Shown here piece by piece: positions 22,310 through 33,334 of a stretch of DNA of 64,000 bases. The notes under the pieces are model-generated. The model saw nothing but the letters and a program-made list of their open reading frames with translations, was not told the origin of the DNA and did not search any database. This stretch comes from Megaustenia siamemsis. Taxonomy: Eukaryota; Mollusca; Gastropoda; Stylommatophora; Ariophantidae. The stretch spans positions 58,629,092 to 58,693,091 of the forward strand of contig JAVIAB010000101.1 of assembly GCA_032433765.1 (NCBI GenBank). The letters run 5' to 3'. A program made the position numbers and the translations under genes. Numbering within the stretch: position 1 is the first letter of the stretch; each line of letters begins with the position of its first letter.

Positions 22310-22340
22310 CTGAGGAAGGCCGCATGTAGGTCGAAGCATC
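22310..22340 (+). other. Penelope-type hammerhead-like motif
   Basis: The string ctgaggaaggccgc followed by ggtcgaagcatc fits the pattern CUGANGA, a short stem (ggcc with ggtc) and GAA(A), the conserved core of hammerhead ribozymes carried by Penelope-like retroelements. The fourth base of GAAA is G, so this is at best a decayed copy. A sister motif is at 58412. No Penelope RT or GIY-YIG domain is seen nearby. Confidence 0.3.
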
Positions 22341-22344
22341 AGTA

Positions 22345-23335
22345 TTGTGTTTTCTGTTTTGTTTGTAAAACTGTCACCATACCTCGTAGGTGTGTACTTT
22401 ACACCCCACTACTTGCACCTACTACAAACTTTACCACAGCACTGCAATTATTTGTCTGTTCCGATCTTGTTATCAACTTTACAGACGACAACTTACCTCT
22501 GACCTGACATGTTTAGCTAAGACCTGAACAATGGAGAAATGAAAAAAAGTTGTGAAATGATAAGGGTCTCAGCATAAGCACTCATCATTTGGATAGTAAG
22601 TACCAGTTGTCTCTAACATTCTGCTCAGCATGCCCTGTATGTCACATGTAGTCATCGTGATGTCTACCATTGTATTCATCCAATCAGACTTCCGTTTACA
22701 TTATGGCGGAACTAAGTCACGTTCTCTCGATCGCTGCATAAATTGCTTTAGAATCTGATTAATTTCGGCTTTCCTTTTAAATTTTCTGCAGTCAAGTGGA
22801 AATTATGTTCTACTTAACACGTCTGCGCTGATGAATTGGCGTTGCACGCACGGCAATATTCAGTTTTGACAAATCAAGTGTTGTGAATGCGACCTTCCAC
22901 CGTCTAGTGTTGATCTGCGTTTTACGTCACACTGAGAGCTGTTCAATGTCCGTTGTTGGACGCAAGTTATTTACATTTTACAAAGCATTAATGTAGTGGG
23001 CTCCGTCAAGTCAGCCGAAGTTTTATCTCTTTAGGGAATTTGAACCGTGTTTCGTTCGTTGTAGACTGCATTCACTAGAGTAATCATGAATCCATGGGCG
23101 CAGCCATTGTATGTGTGCTACGTCATCATAATGGCTCATCGTATATCCCAAGACCGGCCATACGCTAATCTTACGGTCTGTTGTTTGATGAGCGACGGGG
23201 ATAATCCTACGACGGACCGTATTTTATATGTTCGGAATTGGAGTCAAACACGATGTCCTAACATCATCAAGCGCTATTCATTTTTAAAATATGACGATCA
23301 TCATTTTCAGGAGGACGTGAACTTCAGGTTAAAAT
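22345..23335. other. Uncharacterised DNA upstream of repeat X
   Basis: No recognisable gene. A phrase at 22881 (tgttgtgaatgcgacctt) followed by agtgttgat and gtcac resembles 1710-1750, so part of it is dispersed. An open frame at 23086-23415 (109 residues) has no known motif. Confidence 0.4.
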
Positions 23336-23339
23336 GGTG

Positions 23340-23735
23340 GCAGGAACCATTGAAGGCTATGTCTGAAAAGTGTTCCTGGTTGCAGTTTCCTCATATTCAA
23401 AGTCCGGCTTGTTGAAGGAACCTACTGAGTTAGGTGCTCTGTGCACATCGGGAGCTGTGTGTTTCATCCGTTTTGATCATGTTCCAATATTCTACTTGTT
23501 TACGACGAATGATGATATCGTATGCCAGGGAACAGTTGGTTGTGTTCACTTTCTGTGCGGTTTCTCAGTATGTTTTTTGGCGTGTGCTGAGACTGCTATG
23601 ATGGGGAATACATCTAACTTTCTTTGTTTGGGAGATAAGTTAGTAATTCGGATGATTCCACTGGCACGATCGGTTGAGCAATTATGGATTTTGATTAGTT
23701 TGCAGTGATACCGGAGCCTTCCATAACCAAATCAT
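23340..23735 (+). repeat. Dispersed repeat X, copy 1
   Basis: It is homologous to 56456-56849. Both copies share tgtctgaaaagtgttcc, agtccggcttg, tttgatcatgtt, gagactgctatgatgggg, ttcggatgattccactggc and end in ccttccataaccaaat. In both, one plus-strand frame stays open for about 83 codons to the same stop, with shared HFLCxF, CAETAMMG and VEQLWILI. Most differences change amino acids, so selection on a protein is doubtful. Not assigned to any known element. Confidence 0.65.
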
Positions 23736-23739
23736 CCAA

Positions 23740-24024
23740 TCACCTTATGGCGTCACTTTCACAGTTTTCAGTTGCTGACTGTAAACATTGTTTTCTGTTA
23801 CTTGTTTATTATATTCTTCCGGTTTGGGGGTGAGCCGAGATGGTCGCATGCTCATATACGGTTCTGGACTTGTACTTTTCCTCGTCGCTGGGTCGTCAAT
23901 ACGTGTTATTTTACTTTGAATTTACACCTTTATCATGAATATAAGGCTTTTAGTGACGGGACTGATTCTTTATATGAATTGTGCCCAGCCCTAGTATGTC
24001 CCTGGTGCTGACAGTAAACAAACT
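23740..24024. other. No gene seen
   Basis: No recognised feature between repeat X and the RTE relic. Confidence 0.4.
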
Positions 24025-25090
24025 ACGACCTGCAGGTTGTAGCAGGCTTTATGAAGGAAATAAATCAAGTGGTGATCAAATAGCTACCTTACGTATAATA
24101 GTTGAAGGAAGTTTAAAACTTTAGTCCCCACTTTATATTGGATTCATAGATTACGAAAAGGTATTTGATAGTTTAGACAGTGGAATGCTTTAGAGGTTAC
24201 TGAGTCATTACAGAATCAACATAAATTTTATTAACCTGATAAGAACAATGTATGAAAGCATGAAATGTAGTGTGTTGCGTGCACAAAGGGCAGCTTACAG
24301 AAAATTTGAGATAAGAACAGGAGTAAGGCAGGGATGTCTTCTACCTCCATTTCTCTTTCTACTGGCCGCAGATTAGACTTTGCTGATGACATAGCTCTCC
24401 TATCACATAACCATCAACAGATGCATGATAAAATGAGCATATATGAGGAGAGATCATTACAGCTGGGAGTGAAAGTAAAAAGATAAAACTAACGTTATGA
24501 CAATTATTGCAGTTGGCAATAATATTTAATTAATCTTTAATTAACAGAATAGCAATAGAAGTATCTCTACCAGACGTACAAACTTACATATATATGGTCA
24601 GTAATATAGACAAAGAGGGAGCAATAGAGAATGATTGAAAAAAGGATATCAAAAGCAAGAGAGGCATTCGTTGTACTGGACAAATGGAAATCTAAAGACA
24701 TTAGTTAAACAAAAAACATAAAAATCGTCAAAACTAATGTTAGGTTTGGCATATTATATGGCTGTAGAACATAGAAAAAAATAAAAATGGCAATCATGAA
24801 AATACATACCATCATTATTGGTTGTTTGCGCAGAATAAAATGATGGAAATGACTGGAGAAAATCACTAACATAAAACATATGGAAAAGTAGCAGTCAAAT
24901 ACCAATGGAAAAAGAGATACAATTAAGACGATGGCGCTGAGTAAGACACACACTGCGGAAGCCAAAAGGAGAGTATTACACAAAATGCCATTTTCTAGAA
25001 TCCCTAAGGAAAACGACAGAAGCAGAAATGCCGATTATAAGGAAGACACGGAATGATCTACAAAAAATGGCAGGAAAAAGAAAGGCTTGG
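24025..25090 (+). pseudogene. RTE copy, heavily decayed
   Basis: A 5'-truncated RTE element of the same family as 26510-28027. It begins within the RT: LYIGFIDYEKVFDSLD at 24130-24180, then YRINI, NLIRTMYESMKC, RTGVRQGCLLP, and FADDIALLSHN at about 24380. After this come SLQLGVKVK and a C-terminal part with RWRWVRHTLRK-like remains near 24930. Numerous stops and indels are present. No TSD could be defined. The 3' end is near 25090. Confidence 0.75.
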
Positions 25091-25091
25091 A

Positions 25092-25429
25092 AAGTTTTTT
25101 TTTTTGTTAATTGAAGACCTATACTCAACAGGGAGTTCCAATGTAGAAGATGTGTAAATCCTGCCCACCGTGTTAATCGCCATTTTCTCCTCCATTTTGT
25201 GGAGCTGTGTTGTGTTTTCAATTGGATTTTAAATGGGAATAATTTGTTTCTTATACCTGATCGGTTTTTGCCGAACGTGATTGTTTCTCTAGTCTTTCTG
25301 TTTGTCTAGCTGCTCCACACCATTTATGTATATTTTATATATTATAACAAAATTATGTTGACATCTACGGGTATAGAAACACTTTGCTGTAATTGCATAA
25401 AGAAAAATAAATAAAGACTGTGATCTTCC
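25092..25429. other. No gene seen
   Basis: No recognised feature; short AT-rich unique DNA. Confidence 0.5.
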
Positions 25430-26509
25430 TCTTTCCTTCCTCATTTGCCTCTCGACACCGAGGACAGGTACATTTTGCGGCCTTTAGCTTTTCTGTTTAT
25501 TTCTGCTGTTGTTATGTTTCGTAGTGTTTCTATATATTCCTCAATACATCTTTTTTCTTGGTCGGCCCTTGCGGCTGGTGTTCTCACAACATTTTTGAAG
25601 GCTCGTTGTAATGTGCCTTGCTCTTTCTGCTTTGTCACTTGGTCATTCCATTTGATCTGTTATCTATGTATAGATTCTATGGCGGGGGTTATTCCTAGTT
25701 TTTTTCTCAGTTTTTAATATCTGATCTTATTTCTCAGTCTGTTTCCTACCATTCGACTAATACATTTAATATAAATAACGGATATGTTTCTTATTGTTCT
25801 TGCATCTAGAATGCATGTCTGGCAAATAGCTCGTTGATATCCTTGGTCTTCCATGGGTTGACTAACTTGCATATTTAGTCCATGTATGCAATGAGCAAAA
25901 TGCCAGGATAGTACGTACCCTTGTTTTAGTCTTGATCTAACTTCGAAGTGGTATGTGTAGACTACTGCTGTTCTAGGTGTGCAGCTGCTGTTCAAGTAGA
26001 TACTTTTAATTATGTTGGTTAGGTTATGTCTCACCCTTAAGTCTGTTAGCACCTTCCATAGCTGGTCTTTACCTACTTGGTCAAATGTTGTTTCCTGCTT
26101 AATGAAAGCAATGTACACTTTTTGATTGTATTCACTTGTCTTTTCTGTTACATGTTTTATGGTGAAAAGATCGTCAGTACATCCTCTATTTTTGGAACTT
26201 TTTTTGAAAATCTTTTAATTGTAGTTCTATTATTGGCCCCAGCCTTTTCCCCCACAATGTTGGCCTATAACGTGCTCACAGAGCTGAGAAGCGATATACC
26301 TCTATATCAATTGCAGTCACTTTTGCTGAATTTATTTTTTCCTTATTGTTACGTTGATATCATGTTACATCTTCTGAAGTTTGTAGATCATGCCATACTG
26401 TATTGAATATTCTATGTAGACATGTCATTCTTGGTTCTCCTGTAGCTGCGTTTTTTCTACTGCTGTGTTATTTATCCACAAGGCTTTACTTCATGGTTCA
26501 TATTTGATT

Positions 26510-28027
26510 CTTCTTCTTTTACCTTTTAGCTCCTGGTGGAGCATAGGTCTTCAACAAACACTTTCCAAGTCGTTCTGTTTTTTGCCATTCTTTTAAGATC
26601 ATTCCATGTCTTCCCCATCATCTTCATCACTGCTTCTATCTGTCTTCTCCAAGAATTCCTTGGTCTTCCTCTTTGTCTTTTCCCTGGGGATTCCAAAAAA
26701 GGGCCTGTTGTGTAATACTCTCAGTTGGCTTCCGTAGTGTGTGTCCTATCCATCGCCATCGTCTTCGCTGTATCTCTTTATCCACTGGTATTTGACCGGT
26801 ACATTTCCATAATTCCACGTTAGTGACTTTGTCCTGCCATTTCCATCCCTTTATTCTGCGCAAGCATCCATTAATGAAAGTCTGTACTTTCGCGATTGTC
26901 AATTTTGTCATTCTCCATGTTTCACAGCCATATAATAGGACCGACTTAACATTTGAGTTGAAAATTTTTATTTTTGTATTTAGCCTAATTTCTTTGGATT
27001 TCCATATGTTTCCCAGTGCAATGAAAGCTCCTCTTGCTTTTGATATCCTTATTTTGGTATCATTTTCTGTTCCTCCCTATTTATCTATATTACTGCCCAG
27101 ATATATATAAGATTGTACGTCTAGTAGAGGTATTTCTCCTAGTTTTATATGGTTATTGCCAACTGCATTAATTCTCATAATATTGGTCTTATCTCTATTA
27201 ATCTTTAGTCCTAGCTGTTGTGATCTCTCATCTAATATACTCATTTTATCCTGCATCTGTTGATGGATGTGTGATAGGAGAGCTATGTCATCAGCAAAGT
27301 CTAAATCATCAAGTTGGCTGCGTGGCAGTGTACCAAGCGTTCGGCTTCTCGTGGCAAGGCGCGGTGCCACTGAGTACGGGTTCGATCCCACTTCGGACCA
27401 TATATTGTTCTTCGTTTTTTTCTATTGTTGTTTGTCTGTCAATTTTTCCGAGTGCTAACACATACTTCTTTGTTCTATTATTCCCTAAATCATCAAGTTG
27501 TTTGGTCAGTGACCACTGGATCCCATTTCTGTTGTTTTTAGTTATTTTCATAATCCAATCTATGGCCAGTAGAAAGAGAAATGGAGACAGGAGGCATCCT
27601 TGCCTTACTCCTGTTCTTATTTCAAATGCTTCTGTAAGCTGTCCTTCATGCACCACACTACATTTTGTTCCTTCATACATTGTTTTTATCAGGTTAATAA
27701 ACTTTATGGGGATTCCGTAATGACTCAGCAACTTCCAAAGCATTCTTCTGTCTAAACTATCAAATGCCTTTTCGTAATCTATGAATCCAATATATAGTGG
27801 GGATTTTAGTTCTAAACTTTGTTCAACTATTATACGTAGGGTAGTTATTTGATCAGCACATGATCTGTTCTTCCTAAAACCTGCTTGTTCATCTCTCAAG
27901 TGTTTCTCTATAGCCTCTTTTAGTCTCTCCAGAATGATTCTGCCTAATATTTTTCCTGGCACTGATAGTAGCATAATTCCCCTATAATTTGTGCACTCCT
28001 GTAAACTTCCTTTCTTTGGTAGTTTGA
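26510..28027 (-). mobile_element. RTE copy nested in family C
   Basis: A 5'-truncated RTE insertion, flanked by a 12-bp TSD, tcatatttgatt (26498-26509 and 28028-28039). It encodes on the minus strand IKLPKKGSLQECTNYRG, KHLRDEQAGFRKNRSC, GFIDYEKAFDSLDR (catalytic Asp kept), RTGVRQGCLLSPFLF, DFADDIALLSH (FADD at 27287-27298), KINRDKTNIMRI and the C-terminus GCLRRIKGWKWQDKVTN with RRRWRWIGHTLRK. A SINE splits the palm just before FADD. A frame break near 27080 separates the C-terminal part. The TSD is perfect, so the insertion is fairly young. Confidence 0.85.
27317..27484 (+). mobile_element. SINE-2 (tRNA-derived), with 16-bp TSD
   Basis: A 168-bp insertion flanked by a perfect 16-bp TSD, ctaaatcatcaagttg (27301-27316, 27485-27500). 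The 5' half is tRNA-like with an A-box-like gtggcagtgtaccaagcg and a B box gggttcgatccc (27380-27391). The 3' half is T-rich and unrelated to SINE-1. On the minus strand the RTE palm frame runs through it, so the residues QLDDL are present on both sides. This is a separate SINE family from the four SINE-1 copies. Confidence 0.85.
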
Positions 28028-29539
28028 TCATATTTGATTACTTCTTCAATATCATTTTTCCTGATGGTGGATTCTTTTGCTGTGCATTCTTGCGTGGTTT
28101 TTGTTGTGTTAATTCTGGTTTGTGCTATGTTGAAATGTCTTAGAAATAGTCTGTCCATCTCTGTTGCTTATGTTGGTTTTTTCGTTTTGGCTGTTCCTCT
28201 TTGTCATTTGTGAGATCAGTGGGATCGTGGTTTTCTCTTCTCGCTCTTGTTGCTTTCACAACGTTGTAGAAGTCTTTTGTGTCTGTCTTGAAGTCCTTGC
28301 TCGCATTTCCTTTGATCAAAATGTTAACTTTTTTTCCGGAATCTGGCATATTTGTTCATATTCTTATTGATTCTTCTTCTCTTTCCAGTTTTTAAATAGT
28401 TTCTTGCATCGTTGCACCATGGGGTGCTCTTTTTCTAGTTTTCGTGTTCTTATTTTAGTCCAAAAACTGTTGCTGCGATGTTGGTTATTGTTTTCTTATA
28501 CTCCTTTCACTGTATTTACTTCGTTAGGGAGTTTCTTAAATTACTCTGTTAGTTTAATTTCTAGGATTTTCCTTGATTCTTGATTTTTTTATTGTTTTAT
28601 TTATAGTGTCTTTTCTTTTTGCTTAATTTGTTTGTTTGCGTATCTTAAACTTATTTATGACTGTCTGAGTGTAACCATAACCAGTGTATGGTCCATGTCG
28701 TCTGTGATATCAGGGACAATTCTGCTGTCGATTACTCTTTTCTTGATCTGTTTTGTTGTTAGTATAACATATTTTGGCTTCTACATGTTATGTCATTCCA
28801 CTTGCAACAGGTGTAAAATTGCGATTCTTGTGTTTGAAGAATGTGTTGATGATAAACAAATGATTTTGATGACATAATTCCAGCGTTCTGGTCCCATTTT
28901 TGTTTATTTCAGCTTCTCTTATCGCAAAAAGGTTCCAGGAAATCTGTTGTGGATGCTGCGTCTCCTAAGCCTTCCATTAAAATCTCCCATCACTAACATT
29001 TTGTCGCTTTTATCAGTCTCGTGGACAATTTTATTTGGTAATTCATCGAATTCTGTGTGTGTTTTTTTCATCGTTGTTACATGGTGCATAAATCTGTATG
29101 TGAGTCGTTGTTTTTTTCGGTCGTCCCCTTGTAGTCTGGTTGTGATTATTTTTTATGAGTAGTATTTTATTTGTAGAAAATTATGTGCGTGTTCTGGATC
29201 AATGATAAAGCTCACTAAGTGATTTTGCTCTGTCTGTGTTGTCCATTCCTGAGAATATTTGTTGCGCAGTTAATATATATTTCCTTTATCTGTAGTTCAT
29301 TTACTCTGATGTCCGCTAATGCTATATTTTAATTTTCCTCTTTGTCATCTCTTCCATAAGTTCAACTTCTTTATTTTGTACTCCTTATATGTTGATGATT
29401 GCTACTTTATATTTGTGATCTATCTTCATTTGTCTATGCTTTCTTTGAGCATGAAATGTTTATCCCTTACCAAACTCTTAAATCTGTCGAAAGTTAAGGG
29501 TTAGCTTAAAAACACACGTTGGGGTTAGCCAGGAGATTT

Positions 29540-30090
29540 TTTTCCCTCTTCTTCTTTCTTCTTTTTATTCTTATTCTTTCCTTCCTCATTTGCTTTATAG
29601 CGTCCAGGTGAGTTATAATTTTCGGTCTTTTGCTCTTCCGTTTGCTTCTGCTGTTATGTTTCCTAGTGCTTCTAATATTCCATCGATCCATTTTTTTCGT
29701 GGTCGGCCCTTGTGTCTTGTGTTTATTGAGGGCTCGTTGTGTTGTGTTTTGATCACTATGACTTGTCACGTGGCAAAACCAATTCATCTGTTGTTTCTTT
29801 ATATATTCTATAGCGAGGGCTATTCCAAGCTTTTTTCTCAGTTCTTTATCTTGTCTCTCGGGTTGTTTCCTGTTATTCATCCAATACATTTAATCCCAGT
29901 AGAGATTATGTTTCTTATTGTTCTTGCATCTAGGGTCCAAGACTGGCATTGATAGCACAACGTTGAGATGAAGATTGTATTGTACAGTGTCCGTTTTGCC
30001 ACTAGAATTATTTCCTTTTTGGACATTAGAGATGATAACTGTCCAATGATTTGACAAGCTTTGTTGCATTCATTGTACATGTATGTAATT
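29540..30090 (-). pseudogene. Family C 3' fragment, second copy
   Basis: A 5'-truncated family C copy placed directly upstream of the split copy, in the same orientation. Minus-strand frames give NKACQIIGQLSSLMSKK, KRTLYNTIFISTLCYQC, WTLDARTIRNI, then KELRKKLGIALAIEYIKKQQ, NTTQRALNKH and NSRSKRKSKR, ending in a lysine/arginine-rich tail encoded by GAAGAA repeats. A frameshift at about 29880 breaks it. Confidence 0.8.
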
Positions 30091-30091
30091 A

Positions 30092-32155
30092 ATTTCCTAT
30101 TTATACTTTGTTGCTCCCTAGTTTTGTGTTTGTTCGTGCTCGTGCAGGAGGTTATTCAGGTGACCGCTCACTTTCTTCAAATAACAAATGTCAAGCAAAC
30201 ACGGCAACATATTTATGTGGAGATTATCACGTGACAGTCGGATTTTCTGCATCTTTCGAAGAACACTACAACAGAACGTAACGCAGCTTTCATATATATT
30301 CGTTTCATATTTTTTCTTCACGTTAACACGAGTCAGTTGTCAAAATACTTACCTCATTTATAAGTTTGATAATCTGAAAATAAAATAAACTCATACCGTT
30401 TATATATAAAGAGACAACTAGTCATTAAAATAATATCAATCGATGCATTGGGAACAAATAGTAAAAGTCATTTACATTGTCACCGACAAACGCTGTGGAA
30501 TATCTTAACAGCCAATAGCCAACGCAACAGTAGCTATTTGATTTCACCTTTGTATCACAACAAGAAATAATCAGAACAGGAGCTTGCGTTCTAAGACAAA
30601 TAACAAGCGGCTCTACAAATATCAAACAAAAGCGACTTTATAACTAAGAGGCCACTAAGATAATCAATGAAAATATCATTTGCAATCAAATTTTTTTCCT
30701 ACGTAATTGTAGTTTGTTTAAGAAACCCAGACGATTTTTTAGCAAAGATAGTTGTGGAAGAGCTCAACCAGCGAGACTACGAAATTATGTGGACCGATAG
30801 TTATATAAGATACTAAATAAAATAACAAACTTGCAAAGGGAGGCATTATTAATGAAGAACATAAGTATTTACACAAACTAAAAAGTGGAAGCAAACTAAA
30901 GCAAACTATATATATATTTTTTGGATGTATCATTATATTTATGTAGTATGTATTTATCTATATATATATATATGTGTGTGTATGAGTGGGTATAAAAGTC
31001 ACAAAAGTACCAAGGTTACCTCATGACAAAAAGGACCTGGGTTCAAACCCCAATAAGAGCGGTGATTAATGATATTTCTTTGTGCCATTATACGCGGCTG
31101 ATCTCTTGGGTAGTGAGATCCAATGTTTAGCCCTCTCGGGTGACGGTAATTAACAAAGCCAGCCCGTGTGCACTCCCGCACGTTCAAGTACGTTTAGCAG
31201 CTAAAATATAAAAAAGTAGAATAAACATGACATCTGCCTGGGCAAAAACCACTCCCACAGTGAACCTTTAATCGTGCTACGGATTTTGCGAAAGTTTACC
31301 TCAATTCTCCGCGGATTTTCGACATTCTTGAAGGGATAATCGAACCATTTATGGATTTATTCAGTGTACGGTTTTAATGCTCTCAGAAACAACAAAACTA
31401 TATATATATATATATACAGCATTACTACTTCGGTTGATTTGTTCACGTGTGTCTTGCCAGAAGCACACAACACACTTAATTATATAATATGAACTATTTA
31501 TACAGAGCATAGCGGCCGGAGGTAGTCTGATCATCAGAAGGGGAAAGCAAGTGTTTCCGCTCTTTAGCTTCTTGAAAACTGGGTCTTGACCACCTGTTGC
31601 ATTGAGCTTACAATATACTCGGCATAAAATAACTGCACCTATTCTACGAACACTTCTGGACGAATCTTCTATCTCTACCGGATCGTGTACTACTTATCTT
31701 AGCTTTAACCCAGTACGCTGATGTCTTTTTCGTGGTTGTCAGCAGTTTAAATGTGCCTGTATTTGCAACTGCCGTTTTATTTACACTCGCGTACAGATTG
31801 CTTCTTCTCATTGTGTAACTCGACACCATTAAGTGGGTCGATAACTTATATTAGGTGTTAACGCTAAAAATTTCGTTCCTTTGGAATGTCGTCATAACAA
31901 ACGTCATAGCATATATTCAAGTATTATACTGTCTCTGTGCTGTTAACACGTGGAGTCAGGAGTGGTTGATGTGAAAATTAGTCGCCTAATCGTCTGAACA
32001 TCAGACTAGTCTGGGATATTTTCTATGTCTGGGTTTCTTCAGAGTCACCATAATACTCTTTTGGCTGACTCAGCAATAACATTCATTGCTTTTGTGCACA
32101 TTCTCCCATTAATTTCAGGCCTCTTCAATAGGCCGTAGAGTGATGTGATCGTGAG
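30092..32155. other. Gene-poor DNA with simple repeats
   Basis: No gene recognised. Short TA/TG runs lie at 30907-30920, 30957-30982 and 31399-31417. A B-box-like gggttcaaacccc at 31038 suggests a possible tRNA-derived SINE relic, but the A box is not clear and no ends can be set. Confidence 0.45.
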
Positions 32156-32158
32156 TCC

Positions 32159-32420
32159 TCAGGCACTAGTTTCCACAACGTACACTCTGACCTGGAACAC
32201 TTGCTGTCTCAGCTCGCTGACCTTGTATTTGCTTAGTTTAAATATATGATGTTCCTCAATCGGGAATTCGAATCGCATTGTGAACTCTTTTAAGATGACA
32301 TGTGTCATTGCTGATGTGTAAAGCTCAATGTCCTGCCGCAGTTTTGGGTACTTCCCTCGTCCTAGAAGGTCTACTGCCATCTCCAGACATTCGCGATGTC
32401 CAGGATCGTTGAATCGTTAT
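32159..32420 (-). other. Orphan ORF, unrecognised
   Basis: The minus strand is open for about 85 codons: FNDPGHRECLEMAVDLLG near the start, then KLRQDIELYTSAMTHVILK, MRFEFPIEEHHIFKLSKY, and QQVFQVRVYVVETSA before a stop at 32159. A further open stretch after the stop reads LYGLLKRPEINGRM. Composition is very protein-like, with alternating hydrophobic and charged residues. I cannot assign it. It might be a fragment of an old transposon or a host exon. No clear splice acceptor is visible in front. Confidence 0.3.
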
Positions 32421-32722
32421 AGTTATTTTGCTTTGGGGGTGCGGACTGCCCAACTCTCGAGAAAAAGGTGTTCGTTGTGGCTGGTCGAACTTTAGTGGGG
32501 GAGAATTGAAAAGAAAATACAACAACAAAAAATGGTATGGTAAAAGCTTTAACTGGTATCTTTGCATAGTACGGAATGATGATATTCGACATAACTTGGT
32601 AATGTTCTATAGTTTTATATTAAGCTTGTACAGTGCATCTATTATTTTATTGTGGTGGTATATTTCCTTTAGGGAGTTTCCTATAAGTAACTGGGAAATA
32701 TAAGTTTTCTATAAGTAACTTT

Positions 32723-32983
32723 GGAGCCGCGATAGCTCAGTGGTTAGTGAACTGGACTACCACGGACAAGGGGTAGGGTTCGATCCCAACCGACGGCTTC
32801 CGGGTTCACCCAGCCTTAAATGGGTACCGGATTTTTTTCTGGGAAAGTAAAGCAGCACGGGCGTAATACTGACCAGATTACCCCAAAAATCATGTGCTGA
32901 AGGTCTGTAAAATATAGGGTCACTAACACCATATTTCCCTATACGCCACTTGGCGTGACGGGGGTACTTTACTTTACTTTTTT
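32723..32983 (+). mobile_element. SINE-1 copy 2, full length
   Basis: Flanked by a perfect 13-bp TSD, tataagtaacttt (32710-32722, 32984-32996). It has the same tRNA-like head and body as the copy at 16731, with one extra T in the 3' acceptor arm (cggcttcc rather than cggctcc). The copy at 39706 shares that extra T. It lies at the edge of a family E tail. Confidence 0.93.
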
Positions 32984-32996
32984 TATAAGTAACTTT

Positions 32997-33330
32997 CCAT
33001 ATGTAACTGGGAAAACGTGGCTGCGGATCGTAGCACATGGAGAGCAAACATAATAAAAATTATCTTTCGAGACAGTGCTGTTGTCAAATTCAGAAGACAA
33101 AAGACGCAAGAGAAACGAGACAAGACCGGGTACTGCGGGTAAACCTTGCTCGTTATGTGGTTGGATATGTCTGTCCAGTATTGGCAAATTCAGCCACGAG
33201 AAAAGATGTTCAGTAAAGCAGAACCCAGTATGAGACACTAATGATTTACCAAACTACTGACATATAATTGCTTGCTACCAACCGTCTGTCAACATGCCAA
33301 AGGCCATACATACATTTTAGTAAAATGTGG
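32997..33330 (+). pseudogene. Family E C-terminal fragment
   Basis: It matches the 3' end of the family E element at 51035-51340. Frames show ADRSTWRANI, then CSLCGWICLSSIGK and FSHEKRC, giving the same CxxC-x12-HxxxC zinc-knuckle spacing as CSLCDRVCLSNIG and ISHERIC in the fuller copy, then AKAIHTF. A frameshift lies before the zinc knuckle. The upstream part of the element is absent. Confidence 0.75.
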
Positions 33331-33334
33331 TAGT

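Larger units (their letters stand above)
25430..29500 (-). mobile_element. Family C LINE split by RTE
   Basis: A minus-strand family C element broken by an RTE insertion (26510-28027). Endonuclease parts lie at 28380-29500: VMGDFNGRLRRR, QIKKRVIDSRIVPDITDD and MDHTLVMV correspond to VMGDFNGRPGKR, LRKRKIRDSRAVSNITND and TDHKMVLI in the copy at 38 kb. The linker NHDPTDLTND follows near 28210. After the insertion the RT resumes at 26.4 kb: RGCTDDLFTIKHVTEK, VYIAFIKQETTFDQVGKDQ, RSRLKQGYVLS; then TCILDARTIRNI and a C-terminus ending at 25441. Motif A has Lys (FIKQETTFD) where the catalytic Asp should be. Confidence 0.8.

Noticed and set aside
27220..27720. A 166-codon plus-strand open frame
   Set aside because: It is a shadow of the minus-strand RTE and runs through SINE-2.
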